From Gemmatimonadales bacterium (lineage in GTDB: Bacteria; Gemmatimonadota; Gemmatimonadetes; Gemmatimonadales; GWC2-71-9): a stretch of DNA of 25,532 bases. Each line of letters starts with the position of its first letter. The stretch's first letter is position 1. Positions 1 through 6,961 of this stretch are shown here, piece by piece. The stretch is taken from positions 1-25,532 of the forward strand of contig JACKDA010000022.1 in NCBI GenBank assembly GCA_020633775.1. The letters are read 5' to 3'. The translations under genes and the position numbers were made by a program. Under the pieces are notes generated by a model. The model saw only the letters and a program-made list of their open reading frames with translations. It had not been told where the DNA came from and did no database searches.

Positions 1-237
1 CGCGGCACCGGCTGCGACCAGTGCGGCGGGACCGGCTACCGCGGCCGGGCGGGCCTCTACGAGGTGATGGCGATGTCGCCGGCGCTGCGCCGGATGGTCC
101 TCACCGGCGCCTCGACGGCCGAGCTGCGCGAGAAGGCCGTGGAGGAGGGGATGCTGACGCTCCGGATGGACGGGATCAAGAAGCTCGAACGGGGCGTCAC
201 CACGCTGACCGAGATCGTGAAGGAGACCGCATCATGA
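1..237 (+). CDS. pilB: Type IV pilus assembly ATPase PilB, C-terminal fragment
   Basis: The window opens inside this gene, so only the last 78 residues are visible. The fragment starts with CDQCGGTGYRGR, the second half of the tetracysteine zinc-binding element typical of PilB/GspE ATPases, followed by the usual GLYEVM segment and the C-terminal helices (LREKAVEEGMLTLRMDG). PilB hexamers power pilus extension on the cytoplasmic face of the inner membrane. The stop codon overlaps the pilT start as ATGA, indicating translational coupling. The Walker motifs lie outside the window. GspE of a type II secretion system has the same fold, but the adjacent pilT and pilC favour PilB. Confidence 0.9.
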   Translation, partial: RGTGCDQCGGTGYRGRAGLYEVMAMSPALRRMVLTGASTAELREKAVEEGMLTLRMDGIKKLERGVTTLTEIVKETAS

Positions 238-1334
238 GCCTGAACCTGCGCACGCTGCTCGAGGAGATGCTGGCCCGGGACGCCTCGGACCTGCACCTCT
301 CGGCCGGGGAGCGTCCCAAGTTCCGGATCGACGGCGAGATCACCGACTCGAGCGTGGACCACGTCCTCTCCCCGAAGGACTCGCTGACGCTGGCGTACTC
401 CGTCCTGACGGAGTCGCAGAAGAAGCGCTTCGAGCAGGAGGACGAGCTCGACTTCTCGTTCGGCATCCAGAACCTGGCCCGCTTCCGCGGCAACGTCTTC
501 AAGCAGCGCGGCTGCGTGTCGATGGTGGTGCGGATGATCCCGTTCTCGGTGCGGACCTTCGAGGACCTGCGCCTCCCGCCGGTCGTGGCCAAGCTGGCCG
601 AGCGGCCCCGCGGGCTGGTGCTGGTGACGGGCCCGACCGGCAGCGGCAAGTCGACCACCCTCGCCGCGATGATCGACAAGATCAACCGCGAGCGGCGGGG
701 GCACATCATCACGGTCGAGGACCCGATCGAGTTCATCCACAAGCACCAGCAGTGCATCGTGAACCAGCGCGAGGTCGGGACCGACACGCCGTCGTTCGCC
801 TCGGCGCTCAAGTACGCCCTGCGCGAGGACCCCGACGTGATCCTCGTCGGCGAGATGCGCGACCTCGAGACCATCGCGGCGGCGCTGACGATCGCCGAGA
901 CGGGGCACCTGGCCCTGGCCACGCTGCACACCAACTCGGCCCCCGAGGCGATCAACCGGATCATCGACGTCTTCCCGAGCACCCAGCAGGCCCAGGTCCG
1001 GGCCCAGCTCGCCTTCGTGCTCGAGGGGATCATCACCCAGACCCTGCTGCCGAGACTCAATGGGCGGGGCCGGGCGATGGTGGCCGAGATCCTGGTGGCG
1101 ACCCCGGCGATCCGGGCGGTGATCCGCGACGACAAGGTCCACCAGATCTACTCGCTGATGCAGGCCGGCAAGAAGCACGGCATGCAGACGATGAACGATG
1201 CGCTGTACCAGCTGTACATGAGCCGCGAGATCGCCAAGGACGAGGCGACCCGTGTCTCGCCGAACCCGTCGGAGTTCCTGCGCTCGATCGGCGAGACGCC
1301 GGTCGAGGAGCAGGCGATCGCGGCGATGCGGTGA
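234..1334 (+). CDS. pilT: Type IV pilus twitching motility ATPase PilT
   Basis: A 366-residue ATPase of normal PilT length. It powers pilus retraction at the cytoplasmic base of the type IV pilus. The N-terminal PAS-like region (DASDLHLSAGERPKFRIDG) is characteristic of PilT. The Walker A motif GPTGSGKST lies at about 133-141, the Asp box ITVEDPIEF follows, the Walker B region is DPDVILVGEMRD with the catalytic-type Glu at about 207, and the His box TLHTNSA is near 230. The ATG at 234 is chosen because it overlaps the pilB stop and begins the canonical N-terminus; the reading frame stays open upstream, but that part lies over pilB. The stop TGA is the first part of a dispersed hairpin repeat. 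Confidence 0.97.
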   Translation: MSLNLRTLLEEMLARDASDLHLSAGERPKFRIDGEITDSSVDHVLSPKDSLTLAYSVLTESQKKRFEQEDELDFSFGIQNLARFRGNVFKQRGCVSMVVRMIPFSVRTFEDLRLPPVVAKLAERPRGLVLVTGPTGSGKSTTLAAMIDKINRERRGHIITVEDPIEFIHKHQQCIVNQREVGTDTPSFASALKYALREDPDVILVGEMRDLETIAAALTIAETGHLALATLHTNSAPEAINRIIDVFPSTQQAQVRAQLAFVLEGIITQTLLPRLNGRGRAMVAEILVATPAIRAVIRDDKVHQIYSLMQAGKKHGMQTMNDALYQLYMSREIAKDEATRVSPNPSEFLRSIGETPVEEQAIAAMR

Positions 1335-1402
1335 GTCGTGAGGCGTGAGTCCTGAGTGAGGAGGTGGCGGGCGGCCAGCCCCCCCCTCACGACTCAGGAC
1401 TC
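1331..1402. repeat. Dispersed hairpin repeat, copy 1 (pilT-pilC gap)
   Basis: This copy of a short repeat built from GTGAGTCGTGAG and GAGTCCTGAGT words starts on the pilT stop codon. An 11-bp perfect arm (1347-1357) pairs with 1392-1402. Related sequence occurs at 19188-19220 and 23271-23333. It may act as a terminator or RNA-stability element within the pil operon. There is no T-run after the stem, so simple intrinsic termination is doubtful. Confidence 0.7.
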
Positions 1403-1449
1403 AGGACCCGTGACTGCCACCCTTCCGGACCCACACGGAGCCCCATCCC

Positions 1450-2658
1450 ATGCCCGTCTTCGAGTACACGGCCAAGAACGCGACCACCGGCCAGATCATG
1501 AAGGGGAGCTACAACGCGCCGACGCGCGATGAGCTCCTCGGGCACCTGCGGAAGAACCGGCTCATCCTGGTCTCGCTCCGCGAGGCGCCGAAGTCGATCA
1601 ACATCACCCTCCCCGGCACCGGGGGGATCGGCACCCGCGACATCGTCATCTTCACGCGGCAGTTCGCGACGATGATCAACTCGGGCCTGCCGCTGGTCCA
1701 GTCGCTCAACATCCTGGCCCAGCAGACCGAGCACCCGAAGCTGAAGGAAGTGACCAAGGCGGTCGTCTTCGATGTCGAGGCCGGCAACACGCTGGCCGAC
1801 GCCTTCTCGAAGCATCCCAAGGCGTTCTCCCAGCTCTACGTCAACATGGTCGCCGCCGGCGAGGCCGGCGGCATCCTCGACACCATCCTGCTCCGCCTGG
1901 CGACCTTCCTCGAGAAGAACGACAAGCTGATCCGGAAGGTGAAGAGCGCGATGATCTACCCGGGCGTGATCATGACGGTCGCCGCCGGCGCCATCGCGAT
2001 CCTGCTCATCTTCGTCATCCCGGTCTTCCAGTCGATGTTCGCCGACGCGAACGTCGCCCTGCCGCTGCCGACCCGCTTCGTCATCGGGCTGTCGAACTTC
2101 CTGCAGGCCTTCTGGTGGGCGGTTCTCCTCGGCATCGGCCTCGTGGCCGCCGGCATCCGCCAGTACTACAAGACCTCCGCCGGCGAGCGCCAGATCGACG
2201 CGATCCTCCTCGGCCTCCCGGTCCTGGGCGACGTGCTCCGCAAGTCGGCGGTGGCGCGCTTCACCCGCACCCTCGGCACCCTGATCAGCTCGGGCGTCTC
2301 GATCCTCGACGGCCTCGAGATCACCGCGAAGACCGCCGGCAACCGGGTCATCCAGGACGCGATCATGGAGTCGCGCGCCTCGATCGCCGGCGGCGACACC
2401 ATCGCCGGGCCGCTGGAGAAGTCCGGGGTGTTCCCCCCGATGGTGATCTCGATGATCGCCGTCGGCGAGCAGACCGGCGGCCTCGACGAGATGCTCAGCA
2501 AGATCGCCGACTTCTACGACGACGAGGTCGACGTGGCCGTCTCCGGCCTGCTGTCGCTGCTGGAGCCGGTGATGATCCTGGTCCTCGGCGTCGTCGTCGG
2601 CGGGATGATCGTGGCGATGTACCTGCCGATCTTCGGGATGATGGAGACGGTGCAGTAG
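1450..2658 (+). CDS. pilC: Type IV pilus inner-membrane platform protein PilC
   Basis: A 402-residue PilC/GspF-family protein. It opens with the family N-terminus PVFEYTAKNATTGQIMKG and has two repeated GspF domains. The first contains TRQFATMINSGLPLVQSLNIL and AGEAGGILD, and the second contains FTRTLGTLISSGVSILDGLEI and VGEQTGGLDEML. Hydrophobic segments sit near residues 170-195, 215-235 and 370-395. PilC is the inner-membrane platform that the PilB and PilT motors act on. It follows pilT by 115 bp, a gap filled by the hairpin repeat, with CGGAG upstream of the ATG. It is probably part of the pil operon. The next gene on this strand belongs to an inserted island, so the ancestral downstream neighbour is now about 9.8 kb away. 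Confidence 0.96.
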   Translation: MPVFEYTAKNATTGQIMKGSYNAPTRDELLGHLRKNRLILVSLREAPKSINITLPGTGGIGTRDIVIFTRQFATMINSGLPLVQSLNILAQQTEHPKLKEVTKAVVFDVEAGNTLADAFSKHPKAFSQLYVNMVAAGEAGGILDTILLRLATFLEKNDKLIRKVKSAMIYPGVIMTVAAGAIAILLIFVIPVFQSMFADANVALPLPTRFVIGLSNFLQAFWWAVLLGIGLVAAGIRQYYKTSAGERQIDAILLGLPVLGDVLRKSAVARFTRTLGTLISSGVSILDGLEITAKTAGNRVIQDAIMESRASIAGGDTIAGPLEKSGVFPPMVISMIAVGEQTGGLDEMLSKIADFYDDEVDVAVSGLLSLLEPVMILVLGVVVGGMIVAMYLPIFGMMETVQ

Positions 2659-2663
2659 GCGCC

Positions 2664-2673
2664 GGGTCCTCCC
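2664..2673. repeat. Left copy of putative target-site duplication
   Basis: GGGTCCTCCC here is repeated in the same orientation at 12453-12462, just outside the inverted termini of the copper island. GGG and CCC flank the core symmetrically, so the true duplication could be the central 4, 6, 8 or all 10 bp. It lies 5 bp after the pilC stop codon. Confidence 0.8.
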
Positions 2674-2743
2674 TCGGACGCAGTGAGGTCGTAGACAGAT
2701 CCGCAGGGTGAACGTAGACGGGCGCCGCAGTCATATCGTAGAC
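2674..2743 (+). repeat. Left end: three inward 17-bp repeats (L1-L3)
   Basis: Three related units occur at 2680-2696, 2703-2719 and 2727-2743. Each starts GCAG and ends CGTAGAC with seven or fewer less conserved bases between, at periods of 23 and 24 bp. The outermost unit is fused to the terminal TCGGAC. The layout mirrors the right end in inverted orientation. Confidence 0.8.
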
Positions 2744-2756
2744 TGCGGCGCCCGTC
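2717..2756. terminator. 16-bp perfect hairpin spanning L2/L3 of the left end
   Basis: Arms 2717-2732 and 2741-2756 are perfectly complementary around an 8-base loop. No T-tract follows on the plus strand. It could stop read-through from the pil operon into the island, or reflect the end structure itself, since it lies within the repeats. Confidence 0.5.
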
Positions 2757-2937
2757 GCGCCTTCAACCCCATATCGCATCAGCGGTTGGGCCTCCGTCGG
2801 GTTCGCGCTGACCCCGACCTTGGGCGCCCGCAGGGTTCCCTCAGACGAGCGGCAAACGAACCCCTGGCCCGCCGGGTGGCCTACCGTGCGACGTGGACTA
2901 TGTCGTATCGTACGGCAGATTCCATGGCGGAGGGGAC

Positions 2938-3306
2938 ATGGGGAAGGGACAGGCACGCGAGGCGGAGGCGGTCCGGGAGCTGGTCCGCTGGATGAGGGCC
3001 GAGCTCGGGCTCACCTTCGGGGACCTGAGCCGGATCACCAGGGCGAGCCAGCGGACCGTGCAGCGCTGGGAAGGTCCAGCCAACACCGGGGCGCCGAGGC
3101 CGGGGCATGGCGCCCGCCTAGCCGAGCTTCGGGACCTGCGGCGCCTCTTGAGGCTGACCTTCCCGCGGCATGGCGAGGCGGCCGACTGGATGTTCGCCGG
3201 GGTCCCGGCCCTGCAGGGCCGGCGTCCGATCGACCTGGTGCGGCAGGGGGCAGTGGGCGAGGTGGTCGGGGTTCTGGCCGGAGTCCAGTCCGGGGTGTTC
3301 CGGTAG
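2938..3306 (+). CDS. Xre/MbcA/ParS-type antitoxin-like protein, orphan
   Basis: A 122-residue protein with a helix-turn-helix in the first half (LTFGDLSRITRASQRTVQRWE) and a C-terminal segment RRPIDLVRQGAVGEVVGVLAGVQSGVF. The latter matches the toxin-binding domain of the Xre/MbcA/ParS family (DUF2384), normally paired with a RES-domain toxin. No RES-like gene follows. The next genes are metal-related, so this may be a solitary regulator of the island or the remnant of a toxin-antitoxin pair. The ATG at 2938 is preferred over the upstream ATG at 2893 because AGGGG precedes it at suitable spacing and the HTH begins soon after. It is the first gene inside the left end of the putative element. 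Confidence 0.75.
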   Translation: MGKGQAREAEAVRELVRWMRAELGLTFGDLSRITRASQRTVQRWEGPANTGAPRPGHGARLAELRDLRRLLRLTFPRHGEAADWMFAGVPALQGRRPIDLVRQGAVGEVVGVLAGVQSGVFR

Positions 3307-3483
3307 TCGGCGCCATGAGGCGTCCAACGCCGAGTCCTTCCGGCAGCCATCAGTGCGCGCGCTCGGACCTTGTGAGGGTGACCGACGCCATCGCCGGGTG
3401 GAGTGGTAGCTCAGGTGAATCTGGGACCGCCCATGCCAGACGGGGGTAGAGGATGTGTCGCGTACTCCTGCGAGAGGATCGCC

Positions 3484-3936
3484 ATGTCACCCTATCCCCG
3501 CTTCCTCGCCATGATCGCCACCTCCACGGTGGTGATGTTCGTGCTGACCTACCTCAATAGCTAAGCACTCGACCACGTCTTCTTCTCCGAGACGCGGGCG
3601 TACATGTCGCTGTTGATGGGCGCGGCGATGGCGGTCGTGATGCTCTCGTTCATGCTCGCGATGCACAAGAGTCGCCGCGCCAATATCGCCATCTACGGAG
3701 GCAGTGCGGTGCTGTTCGCGCTGGCGCTCTGGCTGGTCCGGAGCCAGTCCACCGTTGAGGACGTCTCCTACATGAAGGCGATGATCCCCCACCACTCGAT
3801 CGCGGTGCTCACCTCGCGCCGCGCGCGGATTGCCGACCCGCGGGTGCGCGAACTCGCTGACTCGATCATCGCTGCCCAGGTACGAGAGATCGAGCTGATG
3901 AAGCGCCTGATCGACGACATCGAAGGTCGGGATTGA
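3484..3936 (+). pseudogene. DUF305-family membrane protein interrupted by an in-frame TAA
   Basis: Read through, this is a 150-codon DUF305-type protein. It has an N-terminal membrane segment (FLAMIATSTVVMFVLTYLNS), a second and third hydrophobic stretch (LLMGAAMAVVMLSFMLAM and IAIYGGSAVLFALALWLV), and a C-terminal DUF305 region with MIPHHSIAVLTSRRA and VREIELMKRLID. A TAA at 3562-3564 (codon 27) interrupts it exactly where relatives have a residue before ALDHVFFSET; TAC or TAT (Tyr) would need one base change. AGAGG lies 6 bases before the ATG at 3484, so the original start looks intact. A shorter 110-residue product could start at ATG 3604, keeping the last two membrane segments and the DUF305 part. 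DUF305 proteins recur in copper and heavy-metal clusters. Alternatives are a sequencing error or a polymorphism. Confidence 0.8.
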
Positions 3937-3948
3937 ACGGCCACTTCA

Positions 3949-3979
3949 TTGCCGGAGCTTCGCCCGGGTGCTACCTTCA
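3949..3979 (+). promoter_or_regulatory. Candidate Bacteroidota-like promoter, TTG-N20-TACCTTCA
   Basis: TTG at 3949-3951 is followed 20 bases later by TACCTTCA (3972-3979), close to the TTG-N19-21-TAnnTTTG promoter of Bacteroidota. Only four bases separate the box from the ATG at 3984, so the transcript would be nearly leaderless. Sequence match only. Confidence 0.35.
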
Positions 3980-3983
3980 GGCC

Positions 3984-4325
3984 ATGTCCAAGGTGGCCGT
4001 GGTCCTCGCCATGCTGCTGTTGCAGGTCCAGCCGGTTGTCGGCGCGGTCCTGTGCCAGCAGCACCATCAGGTCCCGCAGGCGGCCTGCATGACCGGCGAG
4101 GGCCACGCCGAGCATGGCGTCTCCCAGGTCCCCCACCACCCAGACCAGCAGAGCGCCGACCAGTGTGCTGCGTCGGCAGCTTGCACCTCAGTCGTTGCGG
4201 TCGTACGGCCGTCGATGAGAGGCCTGACTCCGCTCGAGCAGCCGGCCCCTGCTGGCCCGATCGCGGCTTCAACGCTGCCGGCCACTGGGCTGCACAGCCT
4301 GCCGTTCCACCCTCCGAAGTCCTGA
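3984..4325 (+). CDS. Small exported His/Cys-rich protein of the copper island
   Basis: A 113-residue protein I cannot assign to a named family. It begins with a signal-peptide-like stretch (MSKVAVVLAMLLLQVQPVVGA). A His, Cys and Gln-rich part follows, with CQQHHQ, ACMTGEGHAEHG, PHHPDQQ and three further Cys, and the protein ends in FHPPKS. This composition suits a periplasmic metal-binding protein; its place directly before cusCBA supports that, but function is inferred. ATG 3984 is chosen because the signal peptide starts there. A longer frame from TTG 3933 would overlap the DUF305 stop and bury the hydrophobic segment. No Shine-Dalgarno is evident, consistent with leaderless expression. Confidence 0.65.
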   Translation: MSKVAVVLAMLLLQVQPVVGAVLCQQHHQVPQAACMTGEGHAEHGVSQVPHHPDQQSADQCAASAACTSVVAVVRPSMRGLTPLEQPAPAGPIAASTLPATGLHSLPFHPPKS

Positions 4326-4366
4326 CCCCACTGCATCCCTGACGTTGAGACGTCCGGCGCCACCGC

Positions 4367-4413
4367 GTCGGACATCACCTGATGCATCGCGGAGCCGCTC
4401 CGCGGGGTCCGAC
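4367..4413. promoter_or_regulatory. Nested inverted repeat immediately upstream of cusC
   Basis: An outer 7-bp pair (4367-4373 with 4407-4413) encloses an inner 8-1-8 palindrome CGCGGAGC-C-GCTCCGCG (4388-4404). The structure ends two bases before the cusC ATG and covers the region where a ribosome-binding site would lie. A smaller dyad, GACGT-TGAG-ACGTC, sits at 4341-4354. It could be an operator or an RNA structure controlling translation. Confidence 0.5.
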
Positions 4414-4415
4414 AC

Positions 4416-5723
4416 ATGAACGCCGTAGCAAACCGATCCCCAGTCGCGCGAGCGATCTGGCGCGACCGGCGGCGCCGACTGGCACTGGTGGGCATCGCCT
4501 GCCTGCTCGGTCCGGCCACGCTCATCGCGCAAGCCGCGCCGGACACTCTCCGACTCGCCAACGCGATCGCCATGGTCCGGCAGCAGAGCCCGATGCTCGC
4601 GGCCGCCCGGAGCGAGGCCGAGGCGCTGCGCGCTCGCATTGCGCCGGCCGGTGCGATGCCCGATCCGACCCTGACGCTCGGTCTCATGAACCGGCCGCTC
4701 CGTGGATTCGGGGCCGACGAGCCGATGACCATGAATCAGGTCCAGCTCTCCCAGGAGTTGCCGTGGCCCGGCACGCTCGCCGCGATGCGTCGCCAGGCGG
4801 GGCTGCTTGCCGGAGCCGAGGCGCTGGCGGCCGCCGAGGTGGAGGTATCCCTGGTGGCGGAGATGGCCCAGCGATACTTCGCCATTGCGGCCCTCGATCG
4901 CACGGCGGTGATCCATGAGCGGACTCGCGATCTGCTTCGCGACTACTTCGATGTCACGACCGCCCGCTACGCCGTCGGGGACGTGCCCCAGCAGGACGTG
5001 TTGCAGGCCCAGGTGGCTGTTGCCTCGATGACAGAAACTTTGGTGGTGCTGGCACAGCGCCGAGTTGCCGAGGTGGCACGGCTCAACGCCACCCTCGGTC
5101 GCGATGCCCGCGCTGTCGTGGCCGCCGTCGAACTCCCCTCGATCCCGGAACCGCTCCCCGGCATCGACTCCCTGATGGCGCTTGCCGCCGCGGGGCGCCC
5201 TGCACTGCGTGCCGCCGCGGTCCGCGTGGATGCCGCCGAAGCCGGCGTCGCGGTGGCGCGACGGGAGCAGTATCCGGCCTTGATGCTGGGCGCAGCATGG
5301 AATCATCGACCGGCGTTCGACGACATGGCCTCCCTGATGGTTGGCATCCGCCTGCCGGTTCGGCCCGGGTCGCGCCAGCAGCCACGGATACTGGAGATGG
5401 ACGCGATGGCCGCCATGGCGGCCGCAATGACAACCGAATTGACGAACCAGACCTGGGCCGCGCTGGTGGAGGCTCGTGCCGAGGCCGAACGGGCCCGCGC
5501 CCTTACCGAGCTGTACGCCACGGCCATCCTGCCCCAGGCCAGTGCCGCCGTCGAGGCCGCCCTCTCCGCCTACCGCGTGGGGTCGGTCGACTACATGACG
5601 CTGGTCGAGAGCCAGATGACGGTCAATCGCTACCAGGTCGAGCTGGTGCAGCTCACGGCGACCTACCACCAGGCGGTGGCACGAATCCACGCCCTTACCG
5701 GCACAGCTGGAGATGCCAGATGA
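4416..5723 (+). CDS. cusC: CusC-like outer-membrane efflux channel (TolC family)
   Basis: A 435-residue TolC/OEP-family protein. After a positively charged start and hydrophobic export segment (RLALVGIACLLGPATLIAQA) come the two OEP repeats rich in long Ala/Glu helices. Family signatures include LSQELPWPGTLAAMR, RYAVGDVPQQDVLQAQ in the first repeat and YRVGSVDYMTLVESQMT in the second. Trimers of such proteins form the outer-membrane and periplasmic duct for RND pumps. Its stop overlaps the cusB start (ATGA), placing it first in a tight cusC-cusB-cusA-copB operon. No good Shine-Dalgarno is visible and the start is preceded by nested inverted repeats. The Cu/Ag assignment rests on the downstream cusA; the channel itself does not show substrate. 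Confidence 0.9.
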   Translation: MNAVANRSPVARAIWRDRRRRLALVGIACLLGPATLIAQAAPDTLRLANAIAMVRQQSPMLAAARSEAEALRARIAPAGAMPDPTLTLGLMNRPLRGFGADEPMTMNQVQLSQELPWPGTLAAMRRQAGLLAGAEALAAAEVEVSLVAEMAQRYFAIAALDRTAVIHERTRDLLRDYFDVTTARYAVGDVPQQDVLQAQVAVASMTETLVVLAQRRVAEVARLNATLGRDARAVVAAVELPSIPEPLPGIDSLMALAAAGRPALRAAAVRVDAAEAGVAVARREQYPALMLGAAWNHRPAFDDMASLMVGIRLPVRPGSRQQPRILEMDAMAAMAAAMTTELTNQTWAALVEARAEAERARALTELYATAILPQASAAVEAALSAYRVGSVDYMTLVESQMTVNRYQVELVQLTATYHQAVARIHALTGTAGDAR

Positions 5724-6961
5724 TCACGCGCTCGAAGGCCGGCACGGCCTCCCTCATCCTGATCCTCGCCGCGGCGTGCGGTGGTGCGTCCGAGAGCGGC
5801 GGGATGGCCGACATGACGCCGGAGGAGCACGCCCGGATGCAGGCCGGCGGAACCCAGGGCGCGATGGACTCGGCCGGGGCGGTCCGGCAAGCGGTGCACC
5901 TCACCCCCGCACAGGAGCGGGCGCTCGGCGTGGTGTATGCCACCGTGTCGCGCGAGACCCTCCAGAAGACCCTCCGCACCGTCGGCACCATCCAGGCGCC
6001 GGAGCAGAACGTGGTCGACGTGGTGCCGAAGGTGGACGGCTTCGTGGAGCGAATGCACGTCGCCACCACTGGGGAGATGGTGCGGCGGGGGCAGCCGCTG
6101 CTGGCGATCTACTCGCCGATGCTGGTCGCGGCGCAGGAGGAGTTCCTGACCGCGCGCCGCCTCGTGGCGCGGGTCGGCGACTCGCCGGGAGAGGCGGCGG
6201 CAGCCGCACGGCAGACGCTCGAGGCCGCCCGGCGCCGCCTCGCCTACTGGGACATCACCGACGCCCAGGTCGCCGCGCTCGAGGAGCGGGGCGAGGTGAC
6301 CAAGACGCTCACCCTGATGGCACCCGTCGGCGGCATCGTGCTGGAGAAGGCGGTGCTCGAGGGCCAGCGGGTCATGCCCGGACAGCGACTCTACCGGATC
6401 GCTGACCTCGGCGAGGTCTGGGTCGAGGGCGAGGTATTCGAGCAGGACCTCGCGCTGGTCCGCGAGGGAATGCCGGTGCATATCGAGGTCGCGGCCCGCC
6501 CCGGCGAGCACTTGATGGGGCGCGTCAGCTTCATCCATCCCACCGTCGACCCGGTGAGCCGCACCAACCGGGTCCGCCTCACCGTGCCGAATCCCGGGTT
6601 GCTGCTCAAGCCGGGGATGTTCGCCACGATCTTCATCGACGCGATCGTCGGTCGCGACGTGATCACGGTGCCGCGGGCGGCGGTCGTGGTGACCGGGACG
6701 CGCAACATCGTGTTCGTGCGCGACGCCGAGGGGATGCTGCAACCCCGGGAGATCGTCCTGGGCGTCCGGGCGGCGGACCGGGTGCAGGTGCTCGGCGGAC
6801 TCGAGCCGGGGGAGACCATCGTCGCCTCGGCCAACTTCCTGGTCGACGCGGAGTCGCGGCTGGGCAGCTCCGGCGGCTCGATGCCGGGGATGCAGCACGG
6901 CGCCAACGAATCCCAGGCCCCCGCTCCCGCCCCGGCCCCGGAGTCAGGTGATGATCACTAG
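5720..6961 (+). CDS. cusB: CusB-like periplasmic adaptor lipoprotein
   Basis: A 413-residue RND membrane-fusion protein. It begins with a lipoprotein signal (lipobox LAAAC, Cys about 20), so it is probably anchored in the inner membrane. A short Met/His segment follows (GMADMTPEEHARMQ) before the adaptor core. The core has the barrel-sandwich half VDVVPKVDGFVERMHVATTGEMVRRGQPLLAIYSPMLVAAQEEF, typical of CusB, a helical hairpin, the second lipoyl half LMAPVGGIVLEKAVLEGQRV, and a beta-barrel region ending RVQVLGGLEPGETIVASANFLVD. The C-terminus is Met/His/Pro rich (SMPGMQHG and an Ala-Pro run). Its ATG overlaps the cusC stop and its last 11 bases overlap cusA, both signs of coupled translation. 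Confidence 0.92.
   Translation: MITRSKAGTASLILILAAACGGASESGGMADMTPEEHARMQAGGTQGAMDSAGAVRQAVHLTPAQERALGVVYATVSRETLQKTLRTVGTIQAPEQNVVDVVPKVDGFVERMHVATTGEMVRRGQPLLAIYSPMLVAAQEEFLTARRLVARVGDSPGEAAAAARQTLEAARRRLAYWDITDAQVAALEERGEVTKTLTLMAPVGGIVLEKAVLEGQRVMPGQRLYRIADLGEVWVEGEVFEQDLALVREGMPVHIEVAARPGEHLMGRVSFIHPTVDPVSRTNRVRLTVPNPGLLLKPGMFATIFIDAIVGRDVITVPRAAVVVTGTRNIVFVRDAEGMLQPREIVLGVRAADRVQVLGGLEPGETIVASANFLVDAESRLGSSGGSMPGMQHGANESQAPAPAPAPESGDDH

Noticed and set aside
2890..2915. CGTA-N3-TACG palindrome as an operator for the Xre-like gene
   Set aside because: Four-base half-sites are expected by chance in this sequence; not enough to call.
3404..3460. tRNA-like D-arm (GGTAGCTCAGGTGA)
   Set aside because: No T-arm, anticodon stem or acceptor pairing follows; a similar GTAGCTCAGGG at 13063 also fails, being part of a simple 7-bp hairpin.
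3307..3483. RES-domain toxin partner downstream of the Xre-like gene
   Set aside because: No frame in this 177-bp gap or in the following gene resembles a RES toxin.
3972..3994. ACCTT-N12-AAGGT dyad as a CueR/MerR operator
   Set aside because: Spacing is too large for a MerR-type site and half-sites are short; the left half is better explained as a promoter box.
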